A stretch of 30,858 nucleotides of DNA from contig DJVR01000015.1 in NCBI GenBank assembly GCA_002441285.1, positions 1-30,858 on the forward strand. Direction: 5' to 3'. Positions within the stretch are counted from its first letter, which is position 1, and every line of letters begins with the position of its first letter. Below the pieces are notes generated by a model, which was given only the letters and a program-made list of their open reading frames with translations, was not told where the DNA came from and ran no database searches. This document shows positions 30,575 through 30,858 of the stretch, in pieces. The translations under genes were made by a program, and so were the position numbers. Source of the stretch: Candidatus Atribacteria bacterium UBA6251 (GTDB lineage Bacteria; Atribacterota; Phoenicimicrobiia; Phoenicimicrobiales; Phoenicimicrobiaceae).

Positions 30575-30858
30575 ACAAGATTAAGAACAGTAGAATTGAA
30601 TAATTTTATTAGTAAAGGATATTAATTATTCTTATTAAGGCAGCCCAAAGTTATATTTTTTCCTCTACATACAAAGTTAATCTTAAAGTAGGTTAATAGG
30701 ATAGGTCTTAGTAATACAAATGGATCTAAATTTCCTATTAATATTGAAAAATGGATTAAACTTATTAACATTGATTTATTATAACTTAAAATTTGTTTTA
30801 TTTAAAGAAAGATTTATTTTTTTTGAGTCAATACCAATTTTTCTGTAAAATTAAATTG
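30575..30858. other. Window end, no gene seen
   Basis: Together with the ugpB leader this makes about 400 bases without a gene. The sequence is A/T-rich, with no frame that has both a ribosome site and coding character, and no RNA gene that I recognise. Confidence 0.5.

Overview
The window is a low-GC, gene-dense bacterial chromosome segment. It shows no phage, integrase, insertion-sequence or CRISPR signal. The gene mix includes an archaeal-type short prolyl-tRNA synthetase, a Clp1/Grc3-like polynucleotide kinase, a DUF4438 protein, a UPF0182 membrane protein, an MJ0936-type phosphodiesterase, an NfeD-protease/stomatin pair, many solute transporters and a ferredoxin-fused aldo/keto reductase. 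This suggests an anaerobic, heterotrophic, possibly thermophilic or subsurface lineage such as Atribacterota/JS1, or a relative of Thermotogae/Dictyoglomi. That assignment is inference from gene content; no marker in the window settles it.

Layout. Positions 164-3473 hold a thiol-redox/arsenic module: an anchored thioredoxin, a broken ccdA and an ACR3 arsenite pump on +, converging through a shared terminator on a frameshifted arsM on -. A tRNA-Pro(CGG) follows at 3576-3653. Positions 3746-5422 carry biotin uptake (bioY) and bifunctional birA; a BirA-type operator straddles the bioY -10 box. Positions 5489-10323 form a long - strand run: AbrB-type permease (one nonsense codon), Clp1-like kinase, EamA exporter, DUF4438, 4-oxalocrotonate tautomerase, flavodoxin-like protein. 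Positions 10625-12723 are nfeD plus stomatin. Positions 12804-14534 are proS plus a mini EF-Tu-domain-2 protein. Positions 14887-16860 pair an Asp/Glu racemase with an acidic amino-acid symporter. Positions 17486-21411 hold a MarR regulator and an OpuC-type compatible-solute ABC operon whose first permease is decayed. Then come a YfcE/MJ0936 phosphodiesterase, UPF0182, a P1/DmpA-family peptidase, a ferredoxin-fused aldo/keto reductase and a UgpBAE glycerol-3-phosphate transporter without its ATPase.

How the genes work together. The clearest regulatory circuit is BirA acting on the bioY promoter. The racemase and symporter look like a D/L-Asp/Glu uptake and interconversion unit. MarR probably controls itself and the opu genes. 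The most unusual overall feature is gene decay in an otherwise tidy, tightly spaced region. Four genes are clearly interrupted and a fifth probably has an altered end. Most lesions fall in two short genes (ccdA and the first opu permease), both of which are membrane components with intact operon partners. The least understood genes are the Clp1-like kinase, the DUF4438/tautomerase/flavodoxin-like group, the mini EF-Tu-domain protein and UPF0182.
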